The position numbers were made by a program, and so were the translations under genes. A stretch of DNA of 64,000 bases from Pseudorhodoferax sp. Leaf267 (GTDB taxonomy: Bacteria > Pseudomonadota > Gammaproteobacteria > Burkholderiales > Burkholderiaceae_C): the NCBI RefSeq assembly GCF_001422405.1, contig NZ_LMMV01000021.1, positions 124,858 through 188,857 of the forward strand, in the 5' to 3' direction. Of this stretch, positions 9,504 through 18,727 are shown piece by piece (position 1 is the first letter of the stretch; each line of letters begins with the position of its first letter). Under the pieces are notes generated by a model that was not told the origin of the DNA, made no database searches, and was given only the letters and a program-made list of their open reading frames with translations.

Positions 9504-9826
9504 GGTTTGGCTCCTGGCATCGGATGGCCCTGATGGCCCTGGTGCATCGGCATAGCGTGACCAGGCATCTGGCCTGGCACATGCGAGGCGGGGGCGGCAC
9601 CACTGCCGTGGCCAGATCCGCCGGGTGCCTTGCCCACATCGTCGTTCAGCCGGCGCCAGTCGCCCGCCTTGATGTCCGTCCACGGCTTGTAGTCGGAGAA
9701 AGCGGACTGGTAGGACAGCTGTGGCGAAGGAGTGGCCGTTTGGGCGTCAGAACTTGGTTGGGCAAGAACGCCCAACGGCAGGCTCAGCGCCACGGTAGGC
9801 GCCAGCCACGGAAGAAAGTTTTTCAT
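9500..9826 (-). CDS. small His/Met-rich exported protein
   Basis: 108 residues. A signal peptide (MKNFLPWLAPTVALSLPLGVLA) is followed by a short conserved-looking block (SDYKPWTDIKAGDWRRLNDDVG) and a C-terminal tail rich in His, Met and Gly (PGQMPGHAMPMHQGHQGHPM), the composition of a copper-binding segment. The start at 9826 is the methionine that opens the signal peptide. It overlaps the TolC gene. Proteins like this commonly precede TolC and multicopper oxidase genes in copper loci; the exact function is unknown. Confidence 0.72.
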   Translation of the reverse strand: MKNFLPWLAPTVALSLPLGVLAQPSSDAQTATPSPQLSYQSAFSDYKPWTDIKAGDWRRLNDDVGKAPGGSGHGSGAAPASHVPGQMPGHAMPMHQGHQGHPMPGAKP

Positions 9827-9923
9827 GGTTCGAAGACATCTTGAACGCCGACGGTCAGGTCGGCACGTGCCCGCGCGGTGCACGCGCGAGCCCCATCAGG
9901 CCTCTATCGGAGGCCTCGCAGGG

Positions 9924-10334
9924 TCAGATGGTTCGTGGTGGGCGCTCAAGACCACCCGGAACGAAGCTCGGGGGTTGGACGCGAAGGAATGGAGCAGGCT
10001 CCGTCGCCATGTTCGCAGACGCTACGACGATGGAATGTCCCAGAGGCGCCGGGGTCAGCGAGCAGAACGCTGCACACATGGTGCACTTATCTTGAGCCGA
10101 TGTGGAATCGGAGTGATCGTGCACGGCATGGGGTGCATCTGGTGTCGCCTGGTCGTGTGCGTGCGTCGATGCCCCTCCGTGCCCAAGGCCTGCTGGCGCC
10201 TCTTTGACCACCATCATCTGAGCACTCGGCGCGCCGTCAACTCCAGGCGGGCACAGCATAGCAGCCGCCATCACGCCCCTCAATGGGAGGAGCGCGCACA
10301 GAAGGATCAGCAGCCAAAAACGGAGTTGGTTCAC
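9924..10334 (-). CDS. small exported protein with Cys/His motif, first gene of the copper operon
   Basis: About 136 residues. A hydrophobic signal (NQLRFWLLILLCALLPLRGVMA) is followed by a His-rich stretch (GHGGASTHAHDQ, HAVHDHSD) and a CTMCAAFCSLTPAPL motif reminiscent of DUF2946-type proteins. Start is uncertain: GTG at 10334 gives the cleanest signal peptide; a TTG at 10343 adds three residues. It is the first gene downstream of the CopR-type box at 10476-10493, so it heads the operon that runs to cusA. Confidence 0.6.
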   Translation of the reverse strand: MNQLRFWLLILLCALLPLRGVMAAAMLCPPGVDGAPSAQMMVVKEAPAGLGHGGASTHAHDQATPDAPHAVHDHSDSTSAQDKCTMCAAFCSLTPAPLGHSIVVASANMATEPAPFLRVQPPSFVPGGLERPPRTI

Positions 10335-10475
10335 AGGGGACAAGTGCGAAGAGCAGGTGGCAACTTACCGAGCGGAACTTCAAAAAGGAAATCGCGAAGG
10401 GCTGGCGAAGAGGTCACTACAACTCAACATCAGCGCAACTGTATCAGTCCAAGGTTGACCTAGCGGCGCAAGGCA

Positions 10476-10493
10476 GATGACAAATTTGTCATC
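10476..10493. promoter_or_regulatory. CopR/CusR-type operator (perfect 18-bp palindrome)
   Basis: GATGACAAATTTGTCATC, a perfect inverted repeat that matches the CusR-box pattern ATGACAA-N2-TTGTCAT known from enterobacteria. It lies about 140 bp upstream of the first gene of the minus-strand copper operon. The identical 18 bp occur at 36694-36711 next to the only response-regulator gene in the window, so that regulator is the likely binder. Confidence 0.8.
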
Positions 10494-10558
10494 CGGTGTT
10501 CGCCACAACCCGCACCAGTTTCTGGCCGTACAGCGCGATCTGGTGCTCCTACGCCAAT

Positions 10559-10951
10559 CTACTTTTGCTTGGCGAGCCACTTGTCGAACTGCGCCATCTC
10601 TTTCTTCTGAGCGACGATGATCTGCTTGGCCATGGCCTTCATTTCGGGCGACTTTCCGCTGGCAAGTTCCATCTCTGCCATGTTCAACGCTTGCTGGTGG
10701 TGGATCTTCATCATCATGGCGAAGTCTTTGTCGGTATCACCCGTCATCGGCATCTTCTGCATGGCGTCCATGCCCATCATCATGGACGCCTTCATGTCAT
10801 GCGGACCGGCCGCGCCCTTGTGCATCTGTCCCATGGGCATGCTAGCGGACGGCGCCGTTGCAGGAGCTGTTTGGGCCTGAGCTGCTGCAACCCAAAGGGC
10901 CATCAACGGGACAAGGCACGTGGCCTTTAGGGTACACATCTTGTGTTTCAT
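10559..10951 (-). CDS. DUF305 exported protein
   Basis: 130 residues with a signal peptide ending about VAAAQAQ. The mature protein is Met-rich (MPMGQMHKG, MKASMMMGMDAMQKMPM) and carries the DUF305 core DFAMMMKIHHQQALNMAEMEL with the paired histidines expected of this ferritin-like helical family, though here the pattern is IHHQ rather than the usual PHH. ATG at 10951 has GGAGAG upstream. It lies between copZ and the CopR box, in the direction of the copper operon but separated from it by the operator region. A copper-binding periplasmic role is inferred. Confidence 0.8.
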   Translation of the reverse strand: MKHKMCTLKATCLVPLMALWVAAAQAQTAPATAPSASMPMGQMHKGAAGPHDMKASMMMGMDAMQKMPMTGDTDKDFAMMMKIHHQQALNMAEMELASGKSPEMKAMAKQIIVAQKKEMAQFDKWLAKQK

Positions 10952-11147
10952 CAAGCTCTCCAAATAACGGGTTGTGTACGACGTGCACCATGGCGGCCTG
11001 GCTGACTTAACTGCAAAAGTGCTCTCCCATCGTCGGAAGCTAGTCGCAGCACTATCCCGCCTCAATCTACATCTCGCCGCTCGCGACCGCGTAGGAGCGC
11101 GATACAGCGCAATGTAAGGAAGCACCCTGGCCGATGGTCTTTGGTCG

Positions 11148-11339
11148 TCACCCTGGCACGTATCCCGCCTCGACAATCGCCGCCTCGATCGTCTCACGGT
11201 CTTCAGTGGTCTCGACGCGCACGCTGTGGCGGGCGAGGTCGATCTCGACCACAGCCTGCGGGTCGGTCTGCTTGATGGCCTTGGTGACGACGCTGACGCA
11301 ATGGCCGCATGTCATGGTGGGGAGCGTCAGTTCGAGCAT
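11148..11339 (-). CDS. copZ: CopZ-type heavy-metal-associated chaperone
   Basis: 63-residue ferredoxin-like HMA domain that carries Cu(I) in the cytoplasm to the CopA ATPase. The motif MTCGHCV has the CxxC copper site at Cys11 and Cys14; the domain ends IVEAGYVPG. It is transcribed away from copA, with its own 19-bp-spacer MerR-type promoter ending 29 bp upstream of the ATG. Confidence 0.92.
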   Translation of the reverse strand: MLELTLPTMTCGHCVSVVTKAIKQTDPQAVVEIDLARHSVRVETTEDRETIEAAIVEAGYVPG

Positions 11340-11367
11340 GGTGGACCTTCAGGTGGTGAAAGCAGGA

Positions 11368-11398
11368 ATGTTCGACCTTGCCACGGTGGTAGGGTCAA
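11368..11398 (-). promoter_or_regulatory. CueR-type promoter of copZ
   Basis: On the minus strand a -35 TTGACC (11398-11393) and a -10-like GAACAT (11373-11368) are separated by 19 bp instead of 17. The spacer carries the dyad GACCCTACC ... GGCAAGGTC. This is the layout of E. coli PcopA, where CueR bound to the over-long spacer activates with Cu(I). It reads into copZ. Confidence 0.75.
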
Positions 11399-11448
11399 GC
11401 GATTTGTGGCAGTCCCTGTTCCATGAAGGGTTTCTGGCGCGGCATGTT

Positions 11449-11479
11449 TTGACATTCCCATGATGGGAAGCCTGAAACT
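11449..11479 (+). promoter_or_regulatory. CueR-type promoter of copA
   Basis: On the plus strand TTGACA (11449-11454) and GAAACT (11474-11479) are separated by 19 bp. The spacer contains the perfect dyad TTCCCAT-g-ATGGGAA. It lies 33 bp upstream of the copA ATG. Same MerR-family geometry as the copZ promoter but with a different dyad sequence. CueR, encoded just after copA, is the expected activator. Confidence 0.75.
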
Positions 11480-11511
11480 TGGCCACCATACGCAACCTCG
11501 GGCTCTCCACC

Positions 11512-14001
11512 ATGAACTCTGCCATCGCACCCCTTCAGCCAGGCGCTCTGCTCGACTGGAGCCTGCCCATCGAAGGCATGACCTGCGCTTCATGCGTGGG
11601 ACGCGTCGAGCGCGCCTTGCAGAAACTGCCCGGCGTGGTCGAAGCCAGTGTGAATCTGGCGACCGAGACGGCCAGCGTCCGGACGGCCCCGGACCTCGAC
11701 CTCGCGGACCTTCGCGCTGCCGTCGAGAAGGCGGGCTACACGGTCGGCGAAAGCAGCGTGACGCTGGCCATCGACGGGATGACCTGCGCGTCGTGTGTGT
11801 CGCGTGTCGAGAAGGCCCTGCTGCGCGTTCCGGGCGTGTTGCGGGCCGAAGTGAACCTGGCCACCGAGTCGGCGTCCGTCACGCTGGCCACGCGCCAGAT
11901 CGACGAGGCAGCGCTCATTGCTGCAGTGGAGCGCGCGGGCTACGTGGCGCGGCCACGGCATGCCGAGTCCGGGGGGGACGCCGGGGCCGGCGCAGCCACC
12001 GGGCGAACGTCGGAATGGTGGCCCGTGGCGGTCGCTGCGGCCCTCTCGGCACCGCTGGTGTTGCCGATGGTCGGCCTGCTGTTTGGCCAGCATTGGATGC
12101 TCCCCGGCTGGATCCAGCTCGCACTGGCCACGCCAGTGCAATTCTGGTTGGGCGCCCGCTTCTACCGTGCGGGCTGGAAGGCGCTCAAGGCGGGAAGCGG
12201 CAACATGGACTTGCTGGTCGCCCTGGGCACGAGTGCCGGCTACGGTCTGAGCGTGGTGCAACTGCTGCGCTATGGCAACCAGAGCATGCAGTTGTACTTC
12301 GAGGCCTCGGCCGTGGTGATCACGCTGGTGCTACTGGGCAAATGGATGGAAACGCGCGCCAAGCGCCAGACCACCGAAGCCATCCGGGCGCTGAATGCCT
12401 TGCGCCCCGAGACCGCCCGCGTGCGCAGGGACGGCGCCGATACCGAGGTGCCCGTGGCGCAGGTGCGCGTCGGCGACCTCGTGGTTGTCCGCCCTGGCGA
12501 GCGCCTGCCGGTGGATGGCCAGGTGGTCGAGGGCAGCAGCGACGTCGATGAATCGCTGATCACGGGTGAGAGCCTGCCGGTAGCCAAGCACGGCGGCGAC
12601 AGGGTCACCGGCGGCGCGGTGAACGGTGAAGGCCTCCTGATCGTGGAAACGACGGCAGTGGGTGCTGAGTCGACGCTGGCGCGCATCGTGCGCCTGGTCG
12701 AATCGGCACAGGCCAAGAAAGCGCCTATCCAGCGGCTCGTGGATCGGGTGAGCGCGGTCTTCGTGCCGGTGGTGATCGGCATCGCGCTGGTCACCGTGCT
12801 GGGCTGGGGCTTGACCACGGGCGACTGGGAAGCGGCCATCCTGAACGCCGTGGCGGTCCTGGTGATCGCCTGCCCCTGCGCACTGGGCCTGGCCACGCCG
12901 ACGGCCATCATGGTGGGAACCGGCGCCGCCGCCAAGGTGGGCATCCTCATCAAGGATGCCGAGGCTCTGGAAGTGGCGCATGGCGTGACGGTGGTGGCCT
13001 TCGACAAGACCGGCACGTTGACCGTCGGCAAGCCGGAGCTGACGGCAGCGGTGCCAGCCGCGTGGACCGACCGGGCCGCGCTCCTGTCTGCCAGCGCTGC
13101 GGTGCAGGCCGGCAGCGAGCATCCGCTGGCTTCGGCCGTGCTGAACACGGCAAGAAGCGAAGGGCTGGCCATGGCGCCCGCAACAGCCGTGCGCGCCGTG
13201 TCGGGCCGTGGTGTCGCGGCCGTCGTGGAGGGGCGCGAGCTGCGGCTGGGCAGCAGCCGCTTCATGCAGGAGCTGAAGGTGGACACGACGACGCTCGCCG
13301 ACGCGGCGGCCGAATGGCAGGCGCGTGGCTGCACGGTGTCTTGGCTGGCCGAGGTGCCGTCTTCCGGGTTGCCATCCAGTCCACCAGCAAGCGCATCGGA
13401 ACAGACACCCGCCTTGCCACCGTCCCTACCACGTCTGCTGGGCCTGCTGGCGTTTGGCGACGCCCCGAAGGCCAGTGCGGCAGCGGCCGTCCGTGCATTG
13501 CAGCAGTTGGGCATCCGCTCGGCGCTCATCACGGGCGACAACGCGGGCAGCGCAAAAGGCGTGGCGCAGGCGCTGGGCATCACCGATGTGCATGCCGACG
13601 TGTTGCCCGAGCACAAGGCCGACATCGTGGCGAAGCTGAAAGCCGGTGGCGAACGCGTCGCGATGGTCGGGGACGGCATCAACGACGCGCCCGCGCTGGC
13701 CATTGCCGACGTCGGCATCGCCATGTCCACGGGAACCGACGTTGCGATGCACACGGCGGGCATCACGCTGATGCGCGGCGACCCGGCGTTGGTGGCCGAT
13801 GCCATCGACATCTCGCGCCGCACTTACGCCAAGATCCGGCAGAACCTTTTCTGGGCCTTCATCTACAACGTGGTGGGCATTCCGTTGGCCGCGTTCGGCT
13901 TGCTGAGCCCGGTGATCGCGGGTGCGGCGATGGCTTTCAGCAGTGTCAGTGTGGTCGGCAACGCGCTGCTGCTGCGGCGCTGGAAGGGAGCACCGCGATG
14001 A
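11512..14001 (+). CDS. copA: Cu(I)-translocating P1B-type ATPase
   Basis: Inner-membrane pump exporting Cu(I) from cytoplasm to periplasm; 829 residues. Two N-terminal HMA domains carry GMTCASC at Cys25/Cys28 and again at Cys92/Cys95. Membrane helices follow, then TGES, the transmembrane metal site CPC (454-456), the phosphorylation loop DKTGT (Asp498) and [11 protein letters not shown] Ser/Pro-rich insertion ([20 protein letters not shown]) lies in the nucleotide-binding domain and is not typical. ATG at 11512 was chosen; an in-frame TTG at 11479 lies within the promoter. It overlaps cueR by 4 bp. Confidence 0.95.
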   Translation: MNSAIAPLQPGALLDWSLPIEGMTCASCVGRVERALQKLPGVVEASVNLATETASVRTAPDLDLADLRAAVEKAGYTVGESSVTLAIDGMTCASCVSRVEKALLRVPGVLRAEVNLATESASVTLATRQIDEAALIAAVERAGYVARPRHAESGGDAGAGAATGRTSEWWPVAVAAALSAPLVLPMVGLLFGQHWMLPGWIQLALATPVQFWLGARFYRAGWKALKAGSGNMDLLVALGTSAGYGLSVVQLLRYGNQSMQLYFEASAVVITLVLLGKWMETRAKRQTTEAIRALNALRPETARVRRDGADTEVPVAQVRVGDLVVVRPGERLPVDGQVVEGSSDVDESLITGESLPVAKHGGDRVTGGAVNGEGLLIVETTAVGAESTLARIVRLVESAQAKKAPIQRLVDRVSAVFVPVVIGIALVTVLGWGLTTGDWEAAILNAVAVLVIACPCALGLATPTAIMVGTGAAAKVGILIKDAEALEVAHGVTVVAFDKTGTLTVGKPELTAAVPAAWTDRAALLSASAAVQAGSEHPLASAVLNTARSEGLAMAPATAVRAVSGRGVAAVVEGRELRLGSSRFMQELKVDTTTLADAAAEWQARGCTVSWLAEVPSSGLPSSPPASASEQTPALPPSLPRLLGLLAFGDAPKASAAAAVRALQQLGIRSALITGDNAGSAKGVAQALGITDVHADVLPEHKADIVAKLKAGGERVAMVGDGINDAPALAIADVGIAMSTGTDVAMHTAGITLMRGDPALVADAIDISRRTYAKIRQNLFWAFIYNVVGIPLAAFGLLSPVIAGAAMAFSSVSVVGNALLLRRWKGAPR

Positions 14002-14420
14002 ACAACGCCGCGCAATTCAACATCGGCGAGGCCGCTGCGCGTTCGGGTGTCTCCGCCAAGATGGTGCGGCACTACGAGTCGCTCGGTCTGCTGCCGACGG
14101 TGGCGCGCACCGAGGCTGGGTACCGTCTTTACGGCGACAAGGAAGTGCACACGCTGCGCTTCATACGCCGCGCGCGCGATCTGGGGTTCAGCATGGCCGA
14201 GATCGCCGAGTTGTTGAAGCTTTGGCAGAACAGCGGCCGCGCCAGTGCCGACGTGAAACGCATTGCCCTGCGTCATGTGGCTGACCTGGAGCGCCGCATG
14301 GCGGCCATGGCTGAAATGCGCGACTCTCTGAAGCACTTGGCCGATTGCTGCCAAGGTGACCACCGCCCAGACTGCCCCATTCTCGAAGGGCTATCCGGTC
14401 ACGAGGCGATCGCTTCCTGA
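13998..14420 (+). CDS. cueR: MerR-family copper regulator CueR
   Basis: 140-residue Cu(I)-sensing transcription activator. An N-terminal winged helix ([26 protein letters not shown]) and the dimer helix are followed by a C-terminal metal loop [12 protein letters not shown], with the two spaced cysteines of CueR (about Cys112 and Cys120). It is translationally coupled to copA (ATGA). Its likely targets are the two 19-bp-spacer promoters at 11368-11398 and 11449-11479. Its 3' end overlaps the 3' end of the convergent MFS gene by 22 bp. Confidence 0.93.
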   Translation: MNNAAQFNIGEAAARSGVSAKMVRHYESLGLLPTVARTEAGYRLYGDKEVHTLRFIRRARDLGFSMAEIAELLKLWQNSGRASADVKRIALRHVADLERRMAAMAEMRDSLKHLADCCQGDHRPDCPILEGLSGHEAIAS

Positions 14421-16204
14421 GCGACAGTTTCCGGACGACGGGCGAGTTGCCGCCGCACGAACCACGCGGTCAGCAGCGGCACCACCACCCATTGCAGCAG
14501 AGGCACCAGGCCGATGCGGGTGCCGGGCACCAGCGGCATCGTCGGCATGTAACTCCAGCTCCCGATCCAATGGCCGTGCGTCGCCAGCCATTCGATGACG
14601 GCGGTGATCGAAACGGCGACCGCGATGAACAAGGCCAGCTGCCAGCGAGTCGCCGCCACGATCCAGCTGCGGCAGCGCGCGGCAACAGCGACGACGCCGT
14701 ACACAAGCAGCATGATCACCGCGTCGCCGACGGAAGCCTGCAAGCACGCCCGTGTCGCCTGCGCGTGCGGCATGTCGGCCATGCCGGCATACAAGGGCGC
14801 TTGCAAGATCTCCCATGCGAAATTGAGCAGCAGCGCGAAAATCGCCACGTGGAACTCCGGCATGCCAATGACCGCATCGCCAACTTGTCTGGCTTTGATA
14901 CCGAGGCGCTCAGTTCGCCACATGGAAGTCGCGTCGCTGTCGGCGATCAGTGACGGCGTCGGTGGCGATGACCACTGGTCCGGTCGGGCCAGCAGCAGTC
15001 CTAACACAACAAGCAACGGCAGCGCCAGCAATCCGTAGCTGAGATGGTCAACCACGCCGAAAAGCCAGCCCCCTGCGGCAGAGCCCAGCGCCTGGCCGAG
15101 CCCGGCTGCTGCGGTCAGGGCGCCCATCACGACGCCCAGCCTTCGCGGTGAAGACTTGGCGGCCGAATAAGCAATCACTGGCAGCACCAGACCAGTACCT
15201 GCAGAGGTCAAACTGACACCGATGTACATCCAGGCATCTGCTTGACTGGCAGCCAGGATGGCCAACCCTGCGACAGCGAACAGAAGGCCCGCACTGATCA
15301 AGACGCGTGCAGCAATCTTCTCGAGCAGCGACGTGACGAAGAGCAGTGCGTTGATGCCCAACATGACGAGACTGCACTCGGCGAGCATGATCGCGGCCTG
15401 TCGCGAAGACTGGCCGGCCTGATGCTGACCTTGCAGCACGATGCCCAACTCAAAGCCCGCCAGCACGAACATCACCGTCGCGCTCAGCCACAGCAACGCG
15501 ACCGGGTGCCCCAGGAAGGGACTCGTCGTTTCGGCTTGCGCCGGTGCGTCATGCACAGGTGCTGCCGGCAAGCTGGTCAGCAGCCCCGCCATCATCACCC
15601 CGCCAAGCAAAGCCGATAGCGCCAGGACAACCTGGGCCGACAGCGCCGCGGAGACCGGTGCGCCAGCGACCCACGGCCCGACTGCATTGGCCACCGCGCT
15701 GAGTGCGGGGCCGAACAGGAATCCTAGGAGCGACATGGCTCCCAACCATGCGAAGCGCCGCGCCCGCTTGCCCGGGGGCGTGTGTTCGGCCACCAGCGCA
15801 GCCACCACAGGCACGATGGCCGCGACGAAGAAGCCCGTGGCGCCCCGCTGGACATACAGGCCCGCGAGACCCGACTCAACGGCGATCAAGGGGGCCAACA
15901 GCAACAGCGAACTGGTGACGTACCCGACAAACCCGATGATCAGGATGCGGTCGCGCCCCAGATGATCCGAGACGATCCCCCACAGTGGTGCCCCGAGCAG
16001 AACGCCCGCCGCGTAAACACTGCTGAGAAATCCCACGTGTCGGGCGACTTCAGCGGCGCTCGCATTCGGCACCACTGACATCAGCCACCCCGGCAACACT
16101 GGCAACAGTGCCCCATAGCCGGCGGACACGATGAAGACCGAGCCCGCCAGCCACCCCAGCTGTACAGGTCCCAGCTCGCTTGTGCGGGGTCGCGCCGCCT
16201 TCAT
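14399..16204 (-). CDS. MFS transporter fused to a C-terminal membrane domain
   Basis: 601 residues. The first 410 or so form a 12-helix major facilitator (LAGSVFIVSAGYGALLPVLPGW; GIVSDHLGRDRIL resembles the MFS motif A loop). After a polar linker (about 415-440) comes an additional membrane domain of four or five helices starting PEFHVAIFALLLNFAWEILQAPL and ending in LVPLLQWVVVPLLTAWFVRRQL. MFS proteins are usually about 400 residues, so this is an unusual fusion; the substrate is unknown. Its start overlaps the upstream propeller gene by 4 bp and its stop overlaps cueR on the other strand. Confidence 0.82.
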   Translation of the reverse strand: MKAARPRTSELGPVQLGWLAGSVFIVSAGYGALLPVLPGWLMSVVPNASAAEVARHVGFLSSVYAAGVLLGAPLWGIVSDHLGRDRILIIGFVGYVTSSLLLLAPLIAVESGLAGLYVQRGATGFFVAAIVPVVAALVAEHTPPGKRARRFAWLGAMSLLGFLFGPALSAVANAVGPWVAGAPVSAALSAQVVLALSALLGGVMMAGLLTSLPAAPVHDAPAQAETTSPFLGHPVALLWLSATVMFVLAGFELGIVLQGQHQAGQSSRQAAIMLAECSLVMLGINALLFVTSLLEKIAARVLISAGLLFAVAGLAILAASQADAWMYIGVSLTSAGTGLVLPVIAYSAAKSSPRRLGVVMGALTAAAGLGQALGSAAGGWLFGVVDHLSYGLLALPLLVVLGLLLARPDQWSSPPTPSLIADSDATSMWRTERLGIKARQVGDAVIGMPEFHVAIFALLLNFAWEILQAPLYAGMADMPHAQATRACLQASVGDAVIMLLVYGVVAVAARCRSWIVAATRWQLALFIAVAVSITAVIEWLATHGHWIGSWSYMPTMPLVPGTRIGLVPLLQWVVVPLLTAWFVRRQLARRPETVAQEAIAS

Positions 16205-17247
16205 GGTCCCACGCTGATGCCGTTCGGGCCTCTGCCGACGGGCACCGTCGCGACCATCTTGCGATTGGCAATGTCGATGACCGACACGGTGTTGGTGTAC
16301 GTGTTGGTCACGAAGGCGTACCGCCCTTCCTGATCCACTGCCACCCCATGTGCCCCGGCGCCGGTCGTGATCGTCCCGGCCACCTTCATGCTCCCCACGT
16401 CGATCACGCTGACGGTCGTGCCCGGCTTCTTCGGCGTGCCTTGGTTGGCGACCAGTACAAGCTTGCTGTCAGGCGTTGCGTGCACCTGGATCGGCACAGG
16501 TCCGACTGCAATTTTGCGGATCACCTTGCGGCTGACCGGATCGATCACCGCGACCTTGTTTTCGCCAGACAACGATACAAAGCCCCAACGGCCGTCCGGC
16601 GTGAAACCTACCTGCGCCGGGCCTTTCCCTGCCGCGATGTGAGCGACAGGCTTTTGTCCCTCTGCATCGATGACCGACACCGTGCCGTCCTTGAGATTGG
16701 CAACCCAGACCTGTTTGCCATCAGGCGTGATTCGAAGGCCGTGGGGCGATGCACCAACAGCGATGACCCCGACGACGCGCCGAGCCGCGGTGTCCACGAC
16801 GCTGACGGTGTTGTCGCCGCCATTGGTGATGTAGGCGGTTCGCCCATCGTCTGCCACCACCACATGGGCCGGATGCTTGCCCACGGGCACCTTGGCGACG
16901 ACCGCATCGGTGCTGGCATCGATGACCCACACCGCGCCGGCACCCGCCATCGCCCCGTGCTCGGCCTTTGGCATTGACTTGGCCGGCATCTCGGCCGCCT
17001 TGGCGGGCTCACCATTGTTGGTAACCCACACCCATTTGCCGTCGGGGGAGACCTGCACGTTGTGCGGACCCAGCCCGACCGGGATGCTGCCAGTCTGCTT
17101 GAAGCCTGCCGCGTCGATGACGCTGACCGTGTTCGCCCCTTCATCGGCAACGTAGACCTTGCCCGTCGTTGCAGATGCAGACCCGGCAATGGCGAGCACG
17201 GCGAACTGGGTGGCAACAAGCAAGCTTTTGATGTGGCTGGTGATCAT
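16201..17247 (-). CDS. exported YVTN/NHL-type beta-propeller protein
   Basis: 348 residues, with a signal peptide (SLLVATQFAVLAIAGSASA) and about seven repeats of the form GKVYVADEGANTVSVIDAA, each with the NTVSVID-type strand of the YVTN family. These periplasmic propellers serve as binding scaffolds; no catalytic residues are evident. AGGAG stands eight bases before the ATG at 17247. It is coupled to the MFS gene by a 4-bp overlap. A gap of 86 bp separates it from the TPM gene upstream. Confidence 0.85.
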   Translation of the reverse strand: MITSHIKSLLVATQFAVLAIAGSASATTGKVYVADEGANTVSVIDAAGFKQTGSIPVGLGPHNVQVSPDGKWVWVTNNGEPAKAAEMPAKSMPKAEHGAMAGAGAVWVIDASTDAVVAKVPVGKHPAHVVVADDGRTAYITNGGDNTVSVVDTAARRVVGVIAVGASPHGLRITPDGKQVWVANLKDGTVSVIDAEGQKPVAHIAAGKGPAQVGFTPDGRWGFVSLSGENKVAVIDPVSRKVIRKIAVGPVPIQVHATPDSKLVLVANQGTPKKPGTTVSVIDVGSMKVAGTITTGAGAHGVAVDQEGRYAFVTNTYTNTVSVIDIANRKMVATVPVGRGPNGISVGP

Positions 17248-17333
17248 GTGCGAACTCCTGGAAAAGACATTGGGCAGGCGCAACGGCGCCCGCGTTGACT
17301 GCAAGACATCATGTGGGGTTCGGCGCGGGTGCC

Positions 17334-17831
17334 CTACAGCACCACCGGCTTGTCCGGCAGCTCATTTCTGTCGCGAATGTCCAAGGGGAAGTGCGCCTTC
17401 AGTTGTCGCGTCACCGCCTGCACGCCAGCCACCACCCCACTCTCGAAGTTCGACTGCCTGAAGGCCGCCTCCATCTGGCGGCAGACCGTGGCCCATTCCT
17501 GCGAATCCACCTGAGCGTTGATCCCCCGGTCCGCAACGATCTCCACGGCCCGGTCCGCGAGCAACAGGTAAATCAGCACGCCCGTCCTCTGCTGTGTGTC
17601 CCAGAGACGCAGGTGCGAGAACAGATCGATCGCACGCTCTCGGGCCGACTGGCCCTTGAACAACAGTGCTCCGTCCAGTCCCCCTTCGACCACGAAACGG
17701 ATCTCTCCGGCGTGCTCGGCCTCGCTGACCTGGATGGCCGCTTCGATCTTCGTCAAGATGCCGGGGCCGAAGCTTCGACTGACCTGGCCGTCGGTCGTCA
17801 GCAGGTGGCGCGCGATGCGTTTGATGTTCAT
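17334..17831 (-). CDS. TPM-domain protein, cytosolic form
   Basis: 165 residues, no signal peptide. The pattern AAIQVSEAEHAGEIRFVVEG, then SARERAIDLFSHLRLWDTQQRTGVLIYLLLADRAVEIVADRGI, matches the second type of TPM (YgcG/Psb32-like) domain proteins that commonly follow LemA and a glycine-rich TPM membrane protein. It starts 2 bp after the stop of the glycine-rich paralogue. The function of the LemA/TPM trio is unknown; a role in membrane-stress response or assembly has been suggested for homologues. Confidence 0.82.
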   Translation of the reverse strand: MNIKRIARHLLTTDGQVSRSFGPGILTKIEAAIQVSEAEHAGEIRFVVEGGLDGALLFKGQSARERAIDLFSHLRLWDTQQRTGVLIYLLLADRAVEIVADRGINAQVDSQEWATVCRQMEAAFRQSNFESGVVAGVQAVTRQLKAHFPLDIRDRNELPDKPVVL

Positions 17832-17833
17832 GG

Positions 17834-18727
17834 CTACCACCTTCCCGACCCACCGCCGCCACCGAAGCCGCCACCGCCACCGCTGAAGCCGCCGCCACCG
17901 CCACCGCGATAACCGCCACGGCCACCGCCGCCGTAATAGCCACCCATGCCGTGGCCCAGCATGCCACCCCCCACCAGGGTCAAGAGCAGCGCCACCACGC
18001 CCGCGACCAATGCCATCGAAAGGGCGCCCACCACGAACCAGGCGATCACCGCGACCACACCGCCAGTGACCAACGAGCCGGGCACTTTGCCCAGCTTGGC
18101 GCGCAGCACGCCGCCGATCGCCAGCGCCAGAACGAACAGTGTGGGCGCGTATTGCTGCACCTCGCCAATGCCCTGGCTGGACCGGACGCTCGGCGCGGGC
18201 AAAGGTTCGCCGTCGATCACGCGGATGACTTGTTCGACACCGGCCGTGATGCCGCCGTAGAAATCCTGGCTCTTGAATCGCGGGAGGATCGTCTCGCTGA
18301 TGATGCGTTGGCTGGTGAGGTCGTTGAGCGCTCCCTCCAGCCCATAACCCACCTCGATGCGCATCGCGCGATCGTTCTTGGCGACCACGAGGATCGCGCC
18401 ATCGTCCACCTTCTTGCGGCCGAGCTTCCATTGCTCGGCCACGCGCAGCGCATATTGTTCGACCTCTTCCGGCGCTGACGAGGCGACCATCAGCACGGCC
18501 AGCTGGCTGCCTTTACGGGCCTCGAACGCGGCGAGCGTTTGTTCCAACGCGGCCTTCTGCTCCGCGGTCAGCGTGCCGGTCTGGTCGATCACGTGCCCTG
18601 TGAGTAGCGGCACGGCCAGGAGCGCTGCGCTATGCGCGGACCACCCCAACGCACAAGCCAACAAGCCTGCAGACAGTAGCGATCTGCCGACCTCGAAAGC
18701 CCTGCCCAAGCCGCCGACTGCCGTCAT
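17834..18727 (-). CDS. TPM-domain membrane protein with Gly-rich tail (YgcG family)
   Basis: 297 residues. A signal peptide (SLLSAGLLACALGWSAHSA) is followed by a periplasmic TPM domain (VIDQTGTLTAEQKAALEQTL ... DGAILVVAKNDRAMRIEVGYGLEG). Two membrane helices at about 205-250 and a glycine-rich tail (GGYYGGGGRGGYRGGGGGGF) complete the family layout. It overlaps lemA by 4 bp and is followed after 2 bp by the second TPM gene. Confidence 0.87.
   Translation of the reverse strand: MTAVGGLGRAFEVGRSLLSAGLLACALGWSAHSAALLAVPLLTGHVIDQTGTLTAEQKAALEQTLAAFEARKGSQLAVLMVASSAPEEVEQYALRVAEQWKLGRKKVDDGAILVVAKNDRAMRIEVGYGLEGALNDLTSQRIISETILPRFKSQDFYGGITAGVEQVIRVIDGEPLPAPSVRSSQGIGEVQQYAPTLFVLALAIGGVLRAKLGKVPGSLVTGGVVAVIAWFVVGALSMALVAGVVALLLTLVGGGMLGHGMGGYYGGGGRGGYRGGGGGGFSGGGGGFGGGGGSGRW

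Noticed and set aside
17840-17950. A tract of repeated CCGCCACC units that looks like a DNA repeat or small CRISPR-like array.
   Set aside because: It encodes the glycine-rich tail of the TPM membrane protein; units are irregular and there are no spacers.
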